Assembly (NCBI RefSeq): GCF_036226505.1
Contig: NZ_CP108484.1
Coordinates: 6,882,001 to 6,946,000, forward strand
Source: Kitasatospora sp. NBC_01246
GTDB lineage: Bacteria > Actinomycetota > Actinomycetes > Streptomycetales > Streptomycetaceae
Direction: 5' to 3'
Length of the DNA: 64,000 nucleotides
The translations under genes and the position numbers were made by a program. How positions within the stretch are numbered: position 1 is the first letter of the stretch; each line of letters opens with the position of its first letter. Under the pieces are notes generated by a model. It was not told where the DNA came from, did not search any database, and worked only from the letters and a program-made list of their open reading frames with translations. Below, piece by piece: positions 1-8,062 of the stretch.

Positions 1-330
1 GTGGACGTACGTCTCCAGCGGGTCGGTCATCACGGGGTAGCGCAGCAGCCGCTCGTACAGGAGGTTCCCCTCCCGCAGTTGGGACCAGCCGAAGTCCAGG
101 AGTTCGCGGGCGATGCGGGCGTCGTGGGGGCCGGTGACGCCGTCCCGCAGGACGAGTGACGCGGCGAGGGCGGACTCGGCGAGCGGCTTGTAGGCGTTGT
201 TCGGATCGGCCAGGTCGATGGTGACGTCGTCGGGGAGCCGGCCGAAGCCGCGCTCGTGGCAGTCGTGCAGCCAGGCCATCGCACGCGATCCCAACTGCTG
301 TGCGGAGGACAGGAGCTGGTTATCGGTCAT
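1..330 (-). CDS. DUF6895-like helical protein, 3' end cut by window edge
   Basis: Only the first 110 codons are present; the gene runs off the left edge. The ATG overlaps the stop of the gene before it (ATGA), so the two are translationally coupled. The visible part is helical and soluble, with a MAWLHDC segment near residue 18 and an NAYKPLAESALAASL stretch around residue 45. From memory this resembles the actinobacterial family labelled DUF6895, which I cannot verify here. No catalytic motif is visible and the function is unknown. It is the third gene of a leftward cassette with the 270-residue protein and the 62-residue peptide upstream. Confidence 0.75.
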   Translation of the reverse strand, partial: MTDNQLLSSAQQLGSRAMAWLHDCHERGFGRLPDDVTIDLADPNNAYKPLAESALAASLVLRDGVTGPHDARIARELLDFGWSQLREGNLLYERLLRYPVMTDPLETYVH

Positions 331-1139
331 GAAGCCGCTCCGCTCAGCAGGTGTTCGGCCACAGCGAGTTCGAGGGCGGTGCGCGCACTGCCGTCACCCA
401 CGGCCCGGATCCGGTCCAGCATGGGTTCGACCTCCAGGGGCAGCGGCCGTCCGTCGGCGGCGAGCCAGGCGAGCCATCTGGTCAGCCGGGCGGCGACCCG
501 GTAGTCGCAGCGCAGCAGCGAACGGACGGCGCCGCGGGCCAGGGCGAGACCGTGCTCGCGGGCCGCGTCGTGCACGGGGCCGTCGAGGCCGGGGAGGGCG
601 AGGGCGGACAGCTGGGCCATCCGGACCGACCAGGCCTGCCAGGCGTGGGGCTCCGGCCGCGGGGCGTGACCGGGGTGGGGCACGCCGCGGTCGTGCGCCG
701 TGTCGCCGACCGGTTCGGGGAACAGGAGGTCGGCGGCGGGTCCGGGCGCCCGGGCGAGCAGCACGGTGGTGGCCCAGTCCCGCCACGCGGCGACGAGGAC
801 GGCACCGGCCGCCCGGTCGTCGTCGGCGGACCGGGCGGGGACGGGGAACCCCGGTTCGGTGGGCGCCGGAAAGCCGGCGAGGGGGAAGGCCCGGTGGGCT
901 TCGGTCAGCAGCAGGACGGCCTGTTCGTCGGCCCCGGCCACGCCCAGCACCTGCGGTGCGAGCACGTCCGGCCCGAGCACCCGGGCGGCGGCGAGGACCG
1001 GACGCGGCGCGGGGCCGGTGTCGGGCGCGGCGGGCGCGACCGCGCCCTCGACGCCACGGAGGGCGTCGAGGGTGCGGCCTGCCAGCCGCTCCACCGCTGC
1101 GGCGTATTCGTCGCGGAGCGAGAGATCGACGGTTGGCAT
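327..1139 (-). CDS. hypothetical protein of peptide/DUF6895 cassette
   Basis: A 270-residue protein. The start at 1139 is preferred over an upstream in-frame start because AAGGAG lies about 10 bases before it. It is Ala/Pro/Arg-rich with no signal peptide, membrane segment or motif I recognise. The C-terminal half (from about residue 165) is strongly helical. Its stop overlaps the start of the DUF6895-like gene and the 62-residue peptide gene lies 94 bases upstream, so the three are probably co-transcribed. The function is unknown; in this arrangement it could be a maturation, immunity or chaperone protein for the peptide, but that is inference. Confidence 0.7.
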   Translation of the reverse strand: MPTVDLSLRDEYAAAVERLAGRTLDALRGVEGAVAPAAPDTGPAPRPVLAAARVLGPDVLAPQVLGVAGADEQAVLLLTEAHRAFPLAGFPAPTEPGFPVPARSADDDRAAGAVLVAAWRDWATTVLLARAPGPAADLLFPEPVGDTAHDRGVPHPGHAPRPEPHAWQAWSVRMAQLSALALPGLDGPVHDAAREHGLALARGAVRSLLRCDYRVAARLTRWLAWLAADGRPLPLEVEPMLDRIRAVGDGSARTALELAVAEHLLSGAAS

Positions 1140-1233
1140 GGTGCGTACTTCTCCTTGAAGAGGGCTTCGCGGTGTCACGGGCCCGCTGTGCGCCCGCGGA
1201 CTCCGCGCGGTGCCGGGTGCCGTCGGTCCCGAA

Positions 1234-1422
1234 TTACCGGGTCTTCTCCTTCGGCGGCTTCGGCGACAGCAGCAGCGCTCCTGCCAGGAGCAGCAGGGCG
1301 GCGGCTTCGGGGCGGTACGTGGGCGCGTCGCTGACGGTCGCCTCGTCCTCCGTGATCAACATGCCTAGTGCGTCGAGCTCGGCCTGGGTGGCGAGCGTCG
1401 TCCGCGTGGTCTGAGTAAGCAT
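1234..1422 (-). CDS. small peptide with hydrophobic C-terminal segment
   Basis: A 62-residue peptide with a near-ideal ribosome binding site (AGGAGG, 7-8 bases before the ATG), so it is very probably translated. The N-terminal half is polar, Thr-rich and acidic (residues 1-35), followed by a Leu/Ala-rich segment, EAAALLLLAGALLLS, and a basic Pro/Lys tail (KPPKEKTR). The architecture fits either a small tail-anchored membrane protein or a precursor peptide with an acidic leader and hydrophobic core. It is first in a leftward cassette with two proteins of unknown function. There is no Cys, so it is not a classical lanthipeptide. I do not recognise the family. Confidence 0.75.
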   Translation of the reverse strand: MLTQTTRTTLATQAELDALGMLITEDEATVSDAPTYRPEAAALLLLAGALLLSPKPPKEKTR

Positions 1423-1610
1423 CTGAGTGCCTCCTCATCGAAGTTCCATCGCCTGGTCCGGCGATGCCCCCTTCATCGACGATAGGAGCACGAACCATCC
1501 GGCGCCACCGCAGTACGCTCCGTGACCACCGTCACCGAGAGGTACCTCACCGGCGCGCAGTGAGAGCGCCCGGGGTGTCGCGGATACCCGCGAGTAGATA
1601 CGGTCGCTGC

Positions 1611-2384
1611 ATGACCACTGCCTTGATCACCGGCGCGACCGCCGGCATCGGAGCCGCGTTCGCCCGCCGGCTCGCCCGGAGCGGCTACCGGCTCGTCCTG
1701 GTGGCCCGGGACACCGAGCGGCTGGAGCGTGCGGCCGCCGACCTGCGGGCGAAGTTCGGCATCGACACCGAGGTGCTCACCGCGGACCTGGCCACCGAGG
1801 CCGGTATCGCGGCCGTCGAGACCCGGCTGGCCGACCCGGCCCACCCGGTGGACCTGCTCGTGAACAACGCCGGTTTCGGCAACAAGGGCGCCTTCCTGAC
1901 CGTCCCGCTCCAGGACGAGCTGGACATGCTGAAGGTGCACGTCGAGGCGATCCTGCGGCTCACCACGGCGGCGCTGCCCGGCATGCGCGAGCGCGGCCGC
2001 GGCGCGATCGTCAACGTCGCCTCGGTGGCGGCGTTCCTGCCGCGCGGCACGTACGGGGCCAGCAAGGCGTGGGTGGTGAGCTTCACCCAGGGCGTGATGC
2101 GCGACCTCGGCGGCACCGGCGTGCGGCTGATGGCGCTCTGCCCGGGCTTCACCCACACCGAGTTCCACGAGCGGGCCGGCATGGGCACCGGCAACATCCC
2201 CTCCTGGGGCTGGCTGTCCGCCGAGCGGGTGGTCGCCGAGGCCATGCGGGACCTGGCGCGCGGCCGCTCGCTGTCCGTGCCGAGCAAGCGCTACAAGCTC
2301 GCGGTCGCGATCGCCCGGGTGCTGCCGTCGGGCAAGCTCGGCGGGGTCTCCTCGAAGGCGGCGCGGACGTACCGGACCGACTGA
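1611..2384 (+). CDS. short-chain dehydrogenase/reductase (SDR)
   Basis: A 257-residue classical SDR oxidoreductase using NAD(P)(H). It has the TGATAGIG cofactor motif at residues 7-14, an NNAG motif, the catalytic Ser in NVAS and the YGASK active-site pair. Many family members of this length act on steroid or acyl substrates; the substrate here cannot be told. The ATG is chosen because TACGGT (1599-1604) sits 6 bases upstream and looks like a -10 box of a leaderless transcript. The reading frame is open further upstream to 1464, but that extension does not look like protein. It stands alone, with the ABC exporter 218 bases downstream. Confidence 0.93.
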   Translation: MTTALITGATAGIGAAFARRLARSGYRLVLVARDTERLERAAADLRAKFGIDTEVLTADLATEAGIAAVETRLADPAHPVDLLVNNAGFGNKGAFLTVPLQDELDMLKVHVEAILRLTTAALPGMRERGRGAIVNVASVAAFLPRGTYGASKAWVVSFTQGVMRDLGGTGVRLMALCPGFTHTEFHERAGMGTGNIPSWGWLSAERVVAEAMRDLARGRSLSVPSKRYKLAVAIARVLPSGKLGGVSSKAARTYRTD

Positions 2385-2459
2385 CGTACCGGTTCGGCGG
2401 GCGGGGTCGGGCGGCGCCGGTCCCCCAGGGGCGGCCATGGAATAGGAACAGTCTCACTA

Positions 2460-2472
2460 TTAGCTTAGCTAA
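2460..2472. promoter_or_regulatory. AT-rich palindrome, candidate operator
   Basis: A perfect 13-base palindrome, TTAGCT-T-AGCTAA, in an AT-rich island (2455-2495) that stands out against the surrounding GC-rich DNA. Further AGCTAT/GCTATG-type half-sites follow to about 2494. It lies about 130 bases before the ABC exporter start, the position of a promoter/operator. MarR-type repressors often bind such sites in front of exporters, but no MarR gene is nearby. Confidence 0.5.
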
Positions 2473-2474
2473 CT

Positions 2475-2606
2475 ATGAGCTATCCTCGCTATGCCGGTGG
2501 CCGCCCGACCGCCGTGTCCACCACGCCCGCCACGCCCGCCGCAGCCCCCTGCGGCGCCGTGCCCGCCGCGCGCCCGCGCGTCCGACCCCAGGAGGCCCGC
2601 CCTTGA
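2475..2606 (+). CDS. possible 43-residue upstream ORF
   Basis: ATG at 2475 opens a 43-codon frame rich in Pro, Ala and Arg. Its TGA (2604-2606) overlaps the TTG start of the ABC exporter in the form TTGA. There is no clear ribosome binding site. It may be a leader ORF translationally coupled to the exporter or chance; there is no homology evidence. Confidence 0.2.
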   Translation: MSYPRYAGGRPTAVSTTPATPAAAPCGAVPAARPRVRPQEARP

Positions 2607-4420
2607 GGCCCGACGGCATCAGCTGGACCCCGCCCGCCCAGGCCGAGGGAGAGCCCCGCCCGCCGGCCCAGTGGCGCCGCATCCTCGCGCTGTTCCGCCC
2701 GTACTCCGGCCGGCTCACCGTGGTCGGTGTGCTGGTGGCGGCCTCCGCGGTCGTCTCGGTGGTCACGCCGTTCCTGCTGAAGGCCGTGCTGGACACCGCC
2801 ATCCCGCAGGGCCGGACCGGCCTGCTCAGCCTGCTCGCGCTTGGCATGATCGCCGCCGCCGTGGTCAACAGCATCTTCAACGTGCTGCAGACGCTGATCT
2901 CCACCACCGTCGGCCAGCGCGTGATGCACGACCTGCGCACCGCCGTCTACGGCCACCTCCAGCGGATGTCGCTGGCGTTCTTCACCCGCACCCGCACCGG
3001 CGAGGTGCAGTCCAGGATCGCCAACGACATCGGCGGCATGCAGTCCACCGTGACCTCCACCGCCACCTCGCTGGTCTCCAACTTCACCAGCGTGATCGCC
3101 TCGGTGGTCGCGATGGTCGCGCTGGACTGGCGGCTCACCGTCGTCTCGCTGCTGCTCCTGCCGGTCTTCGTCTGGATCAGCCGCCGGGTCGGCAACGAGC
3201 GCAAGAAGATCACCGGTGAGCGGCAGAAGCAGCTCGCCGCGATGAGCTCGGCCGTGCAGGAGTCCCTCTCGGTCAGCGGCATCCTGCTCGGCCGCACCAT
3301 GGGCCGCTCCGACTCGCTCGCCGCGGACTTCACCGGGCAGTCCGACCGGCTGGCCGAGCTGGAGGTGCGCTCCAGCATGGCCGGGCGCTGGCGGATGAAC
3401 ACCATCCAGATCGTGATGGCCGCGATGCCCGCGGTGATCTACTGGGCGGCCGGACTGGCCTCGGCCGGCGGTTCGCCGATCGTCTCGGTCGGCACCCTGG
3501 TCGCCTTCGTCTCGCTCCAGCAGGGCCTGTTCCGCCCGACCATCAGCCTGCTCTCCACCGGTGTCCAGGTGCAGACCTCGCTGGCGCTGTTCCAGCGGAT
3601 CTTCGAGTACCTCGACCTCCCGGTGGAGATCGCCGAGCCCGAGCGGCCGACCGTCCTGGAGAAGATCCGCGGCGAGGTCCGCTTCGAGGGCGTCGAGTTC
3701 CGCTACGACCCCGAGCAGGAGCGGCCCACGCTCGCCGGGGTGGAGCTCAAGGTCCCGGCCGGCAGCTCGCTCGCCGTGGTCGGCGAGACCGGCTCCGGCA
3801 AGACCACGCTCAGCTACCTCGTCCCCCGCCTCTACGACGTCACCGGCGGCCGGGTGACGATCGACGGGGTGGACGTCCGCGAGCTCTCCTTCGACTCGCT
3901 GTCACGGGCGGTCGGCGTGGTCTCCCAGGAGACGTACCTCTTCCACGCCTCGGTCGCCGACAACCTGCGCTTCGCCAAGCCGGACGCCACCGACGAGGAA
4001 CTCGTCGCCGCCGCCCGGGCCGCGCAGATCCACGACACCATCGCCGGACTCCCGGACGGCTACGCGACCCTGGTCGGGGAGCGCGGCTACCGCTTCTCGG
4101 GAGGGGAGAAGCAGCGTCTCGCGCTGGCCCGGACCGTTCTGCGCAACCCGCCCGTGCTGATCCTGGACGAGGCCACCAGCGCGCTGGACAACCGCACCGA
4201 GCAGGCCGTCCAGCAGGCCATCGACACCCTAGCGGCCGACCGCACCACCATCACCATCGCCCACCGGCTCTCCACCGTCCGGGCCGCCGACCGGATCGTC
4301 GTGCTGGACCGGGGCGAGGTCGTCGAACAGGGCACCCACGACGAACTGGTCGAGGCCGACGGCCGGTACGCGGCCCTGCTGCGCCGTGAGGCGCCGGTCC
4401 CGGTGCTCGAAAAGCGGTAG
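2603..4420 (+). CDS. ABC exporter, fused membrane and ATPase domains
   Basis: A 605-residue half-transporter of the multidrug/lipid exporter type, expected to work as a homodimer in the cell membrane. The TTG start is chosen because AGGAGG (2590-2595) lies 7 bases upstream and the length then matches the family. The membrane domain covers about residues 25-330 with six predicted helices. The ATPase domain follows, with Walker A GETGSGKTT (about 394-402), Q-loop in SQETYLF, signature FSGGEKQ (about 498-504), Walker B VLILDEA and the switch His in AHRLS. All catalytic elements are intact; the signature begins with Phe rather than Leu. No partner subunit or regulator is adjacent, so the cargo is unknown. 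Confidence 0.95.
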   Translation: MRPDGISWTPPAQAEGEPRPPAQWRRILALFRPYSGRLTVVGVLVAASAVVSVVTPFLLKAVLDTAIPQGRTGLLSLLALGMIAAAVVNSIFNVLQTLISTTVGQRVMHDLRTAVYGHLQRMSLAFFTRTRTGEVQSRIANDIGGMQSTVTSTATSLVSNFTSVIASVVAMVALDWRLTVVSLLLLPVFVWISRRVGNERKKITGERQKQLAAMSSAVQESLSVSGILLGRTMGRSDSLAADFTGQSDRLAELEVRSSMAGRWRMNTIQIVMAAMPAVIYWAAGLASAGGSPIVSVGTLVAFVSLQQGLFRPTISLLSTGVQVQTSLALFQRIFEYLDLPVEIAEPERPTVLEKIRGEVRFEGVEFRYDPEQERPTLAGVELKVPAGSSLAVVGETGSGKTTLSYLVPRLYDVTGGRVTIDGVDVRELSFDSLSRAVGVVSQETYLFHASVADNLRFAKPDATDEELVAAARAAQIHDTIAGLPDGYATLVGERGYRFSGGEKQRLALARTVLRNPPVLILDEATSALDNRTEQAVQQAIDTLAADRTTITIAHRLSTVRAADRIVVLDRGEVVEQGTHDELVEADGRYAALLRREAPVPVLEKR

Positions 4421-4461
4421 CCGTCGGGGCGGCCGGTCCGCGGCGCGGGCTCGGGTGACGG

Positions 4462-5130
4462 TCAGGCGGCCTTGGGGATCTCGTTGTAGGTCTCCGCGAT
4501 CTCCTGGCCGGAGAGCTGCTGGATCGCCCGCATCACCTCGTCGGTGACCTGCCGGCGGGCCTTGAGCGACCGGGCCTGCCCGTGCAGTTCGTCGAAGTGC
4601 AGCGGCTCGCCGAAGCGGACCGTCACCTTGCGCAGGCGCGGGACGCGCTTGCCGATCGGCAGGATCTGGTCGGGCCCTTCCAGCGCCACCGGTACCACCG
4701 GGACGCCGGCGGTGAGGGCCAGCCAGGCCACGCCGGTCTTGCCGCGGTAGAGGCGACCGTCGAGCGAGCGGGTGCCCTCGGGGTAGATGCCGAAGGCCTT
4801 GCCGTCCTCCAGGATCTCCAGGGCCGACTCCAGCGAGGCCTGCGCGGAGCGGTAGGTGCCGCGCTCGACGGGCACCGCGCCGATCGCCTCGAAGAAGCCC
4901 TTGGAGAGCGCGCCCTTTATCCCGGTACCGGTGAAGTACTCGGCCTTGGCCAGGAAGTGCACCCGGCGCGGCGCGGTCAGCGGGATCACCACGCTGTCGA
5001 TGAAGGAGAGGTGATTGCTGGCCAGGATCACGCCGCCCTTGCGCGGCACGTTCTCCAGGCCCTCGATGGTCGGCCGCCAGATCCCCCGCGCGAGCGGTTT
5101 CAGCACCAGCTTGGTGACGAGATCGAGCAT
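4462..5130 (-). CDS. plsC: 1-acyl-sn-glycerol-3-phosphate acyltransferase
   Basis: A 222-residue PlsC-type acyltransferase that adds an acyl chain to lysophosphatidic acid (or a related acceptor) in phospholipid synthesis, at the inner face of the membrane. The HX4D motif is seen as NHLSFIDS and the acceptor-binding motif as YPEGTRS. The start at 5130 has GGGAGG 5-6 bases upstream; a longer frame begins seven codons earlier without a better site. It converges on the ABC exporter with only 41 bases between stops. Several paralogues are usual in Streptomycetaceae, so the exact acceptor is uncertain. Confidence 0.94.
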   Translation of the reverse strand: MLDLVTKLVLKPLARGIWRPTIEGLENVPRKGGVILASNHLSFIDSVVIPLTAPRRVHFLAKAEYFTGTGIKGALSKGFFEAIGAVPVERGTYRSAQASLESALEILEDGKAFGIYPEGTRSLDGRLYRGKTGVAWLALTAGVPVVPVALEGPDQILPIGKRVPRLRKVTVRFGEPLHFDELHGQARSLKARRQVTDEVMRAIQQLSGQEIAETYNEIPKAA

Positions 5131-5367
5131 GGTCCCTCCCAGGACGAGCACGCCCGAGACGAGCCCGGGCCTGAACAGACGACGATCGGCGTTCGTTCCC
5201 CGGCCGGGCCGGGATCAGACCCGCAGACTACGACACCCACCCCCGAGCCCGTCCACTCCCGGCAACCGTGGCGCTCACCACGGCCGGGTAGGGTACGGCC
5301 GTCGGAAACGCACATCAGCAGTCATGCGGATCATCGCAGGCATGCAGTTCCTCAGGAGGGGCCACCC

Positions 5368-5580
5368 ATGGCAGACGTCGACACCATCCGCGCGGCGTTC
5401 GACAAGTACGACGTGAACGGCAACGGCCGGATCACCGCCGTCGAGTACGCGAAGGTCGCCCGCGAGCTCGGCGACCTGACCACGTCGATCTCGATGGCCG
5501 AGGCCATCATCAAGCAGATGGACACCAACCACGACGGCGAGCTGACCTTCGACGAGTTCCTCGCCGCGCGTCAGGGCTGA
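5368..5580 (+). CDS. two-EF-hand calcium-binding protein (calerythrin/CabD type)
   Basis: A 70-residue soluble calmodulin-like protein with two EF-hands. Loop 1 is DVNGNGRITAVE and loop 2 is DTNHDGELTFDE; both keep acidic or Asn ligands at positions 1, 3 and 5 and Glu at 12, so both should bind calcium. AGGAGG lies upstream of the ATG. Small EF-hand proteins of this kind are calcium sensors or buffers in Streptomyces. It is monocistronic, with a hairpin starting two bases after its stop. Confidence 0.93.
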   Translation: MADVDTIRAAFDKYDVNGNGRITAVEYAKVARELGDLTTSISMAEAIIKQMDTNHDGELTFDEFLAARQG

Positions 5581-5581
5581 G

Positions 5582-5602
5582 CCGGCTTCGGGCCGAAGCC
5601 GG
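5582..5602 (+). terminator. hairpin after EF-hand gene
   Basis: CCGGCTTCGG (5582-5591) and its exact complement (5593-5602), beginning two bases after the EF-hand stop. There is no T-run, as is common in actinobacteria. Confidence 0.55.
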
Positions 5603-5690
5603 TACCGGACCGAAGCCCGTTCAGGGCCGAGTCCGTACCGGGCCGAGCCCGCATCGGGCGGGGCTCCGGTATTCCCGGGGTCCCGCCCGC

Positions 5691-5840
5691 CGCGTTCCCG
5701 GGCCGGTCGGTCCGGCCCGCCGCGTTCCCGGGCCGGTCGGTCCGGCCCGCCGCGTTCCCGGGCCGGTCGGTCCGGCCCGCCGCGTTCCCGGGCCGGTCGG
5801 TCCGGCCCGCCGCGTTCCCGGGCCGGTCGGTCCGGCCCTC
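5691..5840. repeat. five tandem 30-bp repeats
   Basis: Five head-to-tail copies of a 30-bp unit; the first four are identical and the last differs by one base near its end. The unit contains CCCGGGCCGG and GGTCGGTCCGG. Because 30 is a multiple of three, the array is open in several frames (Arg-Pro-Ala-Arg-Glu-Arg type decapeptide on the minus strand), but no gene uses it. It lies between two convergent genes. Confidence 0.95.
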
Positions 5841-5863
5841 CGGGCGGCCCGGCCGGCGCCTGC

Positions 5864-8062
5864 TCAGGCCCGGGTCGGGAACACCCGGCGGACCACCCGC
5901 TCACTCGCCCCGCCGTCGTCCCACGGGCAGAACCGTTCGCGGAACTTCGCCCGCGCCGCCGGCTCCGGGTCGCCGGCCAGCAGCGCCGAGGCCAGCCCGT
6001 CGGCATCCACCGTCACCGCGCCCGGCGGCTCCGCGAAGAGGTCGAAGTAGACGCCGCGCACCCGCCGGTACTCCTCCCAGTCCGGCGCGAAGACCACGAT
6101 CGGCCGGTCCAGCACGGCGTAGTCGAACATCATCGAGGAGTAGTCGGTGACGAGGACGTCCGCCGCCAGGTAGAGGTCCTCCACGGTCGGGTGCGCCGAG
6201 ACGTCCACGATCGCGGCCGCGTCCTCACCCGCCGCCAAGTCGCCCGGGCCCCCGGTGTGGAAGTAGTGCGTGCGCACCAGCAGCGTGAAGCCGGGGCCCA
6301 GCCGCCGGGCCAGCTCGCGGACGTCCAGCAGCGGGACGTACCCGCCCCGACCCTCGCGGTGCGTCGGCGCGTACAGCACCGCCGTGGTGTCCGGTGCCAG
6401 CCCGAACCGTTCGCGCATCGCCGCGACTTCGGCCGGCGTGCTGACGGCCAGCCGGTCGTTGCGCGGGTAGCCGGTGTCCAGCATCTCGTAGCGGCCGGGG
6501 AAGGCCCGGGCGAAGTGCTCGCTGGTGTGCGGGTTGGAGGAGACCAGGAAGTCCCAGCGGTCGACGGCCTCCAGCAGCCGGTCGAAGTCCATCCCGTCGG
6601 CGGCCACCGGGTGGTCCCGGAGGTCCATCCCCATCGCCTTCAGCGGCGTGCCGTGCTGCGTCTGGACGTGCACCGTCCCCGGCCGCTTCACCATCGTGCG
6701 CGGGAAGTTGACGTTGTTCACGAAGTACTTGGCGGTCGCCATCGCCTTCAGGTAGGCCGGTGTGTTGACGATCACGTAGGGCACCCCGGTCGGCAGCGTG
6801 GCCGCCTGCTTCCGGTTCTCCACCACCCACACGCCCCGTACGTCCGGGGCGAGTTCCCTGGCCTTCTCGTAGATCGCCGCCGGGCTGCACGCGTAACCCC
6901 GGTGCCAGTACGCCGCGTAGACCGCCAGGTGCTCGTCCAGCGGGAGCCGGCGGAACGCGTTGTACGCGGTGAAGCGGGCGCCGCTGCGCACCCCCTTCTT
7001 CACCGCCGGGGCGACGGCCCGCGCCCCCCGCTTGAGTTCGCGCGGCAGCCGGCCGGTGCGGCGCAGTTCCGCGTAGGCGACCCGGGCACCGCGCGCCGCC
7101 AGGCGGTACTGCACGCCGCGCAGGCCGCCGGGGAACTGGTAGCCGGCCGGGCGGTGGCGGGCGAAGTGCTCGGCGATCCGCCGGAAGAAGTCCTTGCGCA
7201 GCCCGGCCGGGACCAGCCCGGGGGTGTCGTGGACGGTCAGCGCCTGCTGGACGGTCCGCTCGAAGACGAGGGTGCGCAGGGTGTCCGGCACCGGGCGGCC
7301 GGGCCGGTCCGGGCGGTCCAGGAACGCGAAGATCGCGTCGTACTGGGCGAAGGCGTCGGCGTGCTTGGGGGAGGCGGTGCTGGTGATCGCGCCGGGGCGG
7401 CCGCGCCGGTAGAAGTAGCAGACCCGGTCGAGGTAGCGCAGCCGTCCGGCGGCCAGCAGGGCCGGGTAGGTGACCGAGATGTCCTCGTAGAAGCCGCGCC
7501 CGAAGGAGACGTCGAGGCCGAGCAGGAAGTCGCGGCGGAAGACCTTGTTCCACACCGACATCACGGTCCGGAACAGCGCGGGGTGGTCGGCGAGGGCGCA
7601 GCCGTCGGCCAGCGGCGAGCCGACCAGGACGTGGCGCCAGGGGTTCGGCTCGGTCCCGCCGTCGGGGTAGACGTGGGTGAAGTCGGTGACCAGGACGTCG
7701 GCCGGGGTCTCGCGGGCGCGTTCCTGCGCGAGCTCGTCGAGGAGCGCGGAGACGGTGCCGTCCGGCAGCCAGTCGTCGCTGTCGACGAACCAGACGTACT
7801 CGCCGCGCACCTCGGGGAGGGCGGCGGTCCGGGCGCCACCGAGACCCTGGTTCTCGGTGAGGTGCAGCACGCGCAACCGCGGGTCGTGGGCGGCGTACTC
7901 GTCCAGGATCGCGCCGCAGCGATCGGGGGAGAGGTCGTCGACCGCGATCACCTCGAAGCGCGACTCCCCGAGGGGAGTGGCTTCCAGGATCGAGTCGAGG
8001 CAGCGGGGCAGGTAGCGCTCGACTCCGTGGACCGGGAGCACGATGCTGAGGAGGACTGGCAC
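5864..8062 (-). CDS. GT2 glycosyltransferase fused to CDP-glycerol glycerophosphotransferase
   Basis: A 732-residue two-domain wall-polymer enzyme. Residues 1-300 are a GT-A fold family-2 glycosyltransferase with LLSIVLPVHG at the start, VDDLSPD and the metal-binding VDSDDW. The C-terminal part (about 370-732) is a CDP-glycerol:poly(glycerophosphate) transferase domain, with QTQHGTPLK, APTHREG and TDYSSMMFDYA motifs. Such proteins are thought to build teichoic-acid-like polymers at the cytoplasmic membrane face. The GTG start at 8062 is preferred because TAGACT (8071-8076) sits 8 bases upstream, as for a leaderless transcript; the open frame to 8422 is low-complexity. No other teichoic acid genes are in the window. 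Confidence 0.92.
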   Translation of the reverse strand: MPVLLSIVLPVHGVERYLPRCLDSILEATPLGESRFEVIAVDDLSPDRCGAILDEYAAHDPRLRVLHLTENQGLGGARTAALPEVRGEYVWFVDSDDWLPDGTVSALLDELAQERARETPADVLVTDFTHVYPDGGTEPNPWRHVLVGSPLADGCALADHPALFRTVMSVWNKVFRRDFLLGLDVSFGRGFYEDISVTYPALLAAGRLRYLDRVCYFYRRGRPGAITSTASPKHADAFAQYDAIFAFLDRPDRPGRPVPDTLRTLVFERTVQQALTVHDTPGLVPAGLRKDFFRRIAEHFARHRPAGYQFPGGLRGVQYRLAARGARVAYAELRRTGRLPRELKRGARAVAPAVKKGVRSGARFTAYNAFRRLPLDEHLAVYAAYWHRGYACSPAAIYEKARELAPDVRGVWVVENRKQAATLPTGVPYVIVNTPAYLKAMATAKYFVNNVNFPRTMVKRPGTVHVQTQHGTPLKAMGMDLRDHPVAADGMDFDRLLEAVDRWDFLVSSNPHTSEHFARAFPGRYEMLDTGYPRNDRLAVSTPAEVAAMRERFGLAPDTTAVLYAPTHREGRGGYVPLLDVRELARRLGPGFTLLVRTHYFHTGGPGDLAAGEDAAAIVDVSAHPTVEDLYLAADVLVTDYSSMMFDYAVLDRPIVVFAPDWEEYRRVRGVYFDLFAEPPGAVTVDADGLASALLAGDPEPAARAKFRERFCPWDDGGASERVVRRVFPTRA

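Noticed and set aside
5691..5840. CRISPR array
   Set aside because: The units are contiguous with no variable spacers and no cas genes are near.
5275..6006. Leftward 243-codon frame with repeated Arg-Pro-Ala-Arg-Glu-Arg decapeptides
   Set aside because: It is generated by the 30-bp DNA repeat, overlaps the end of the glycosyltransferase gene and the EF-hand gene, and has no binding site.
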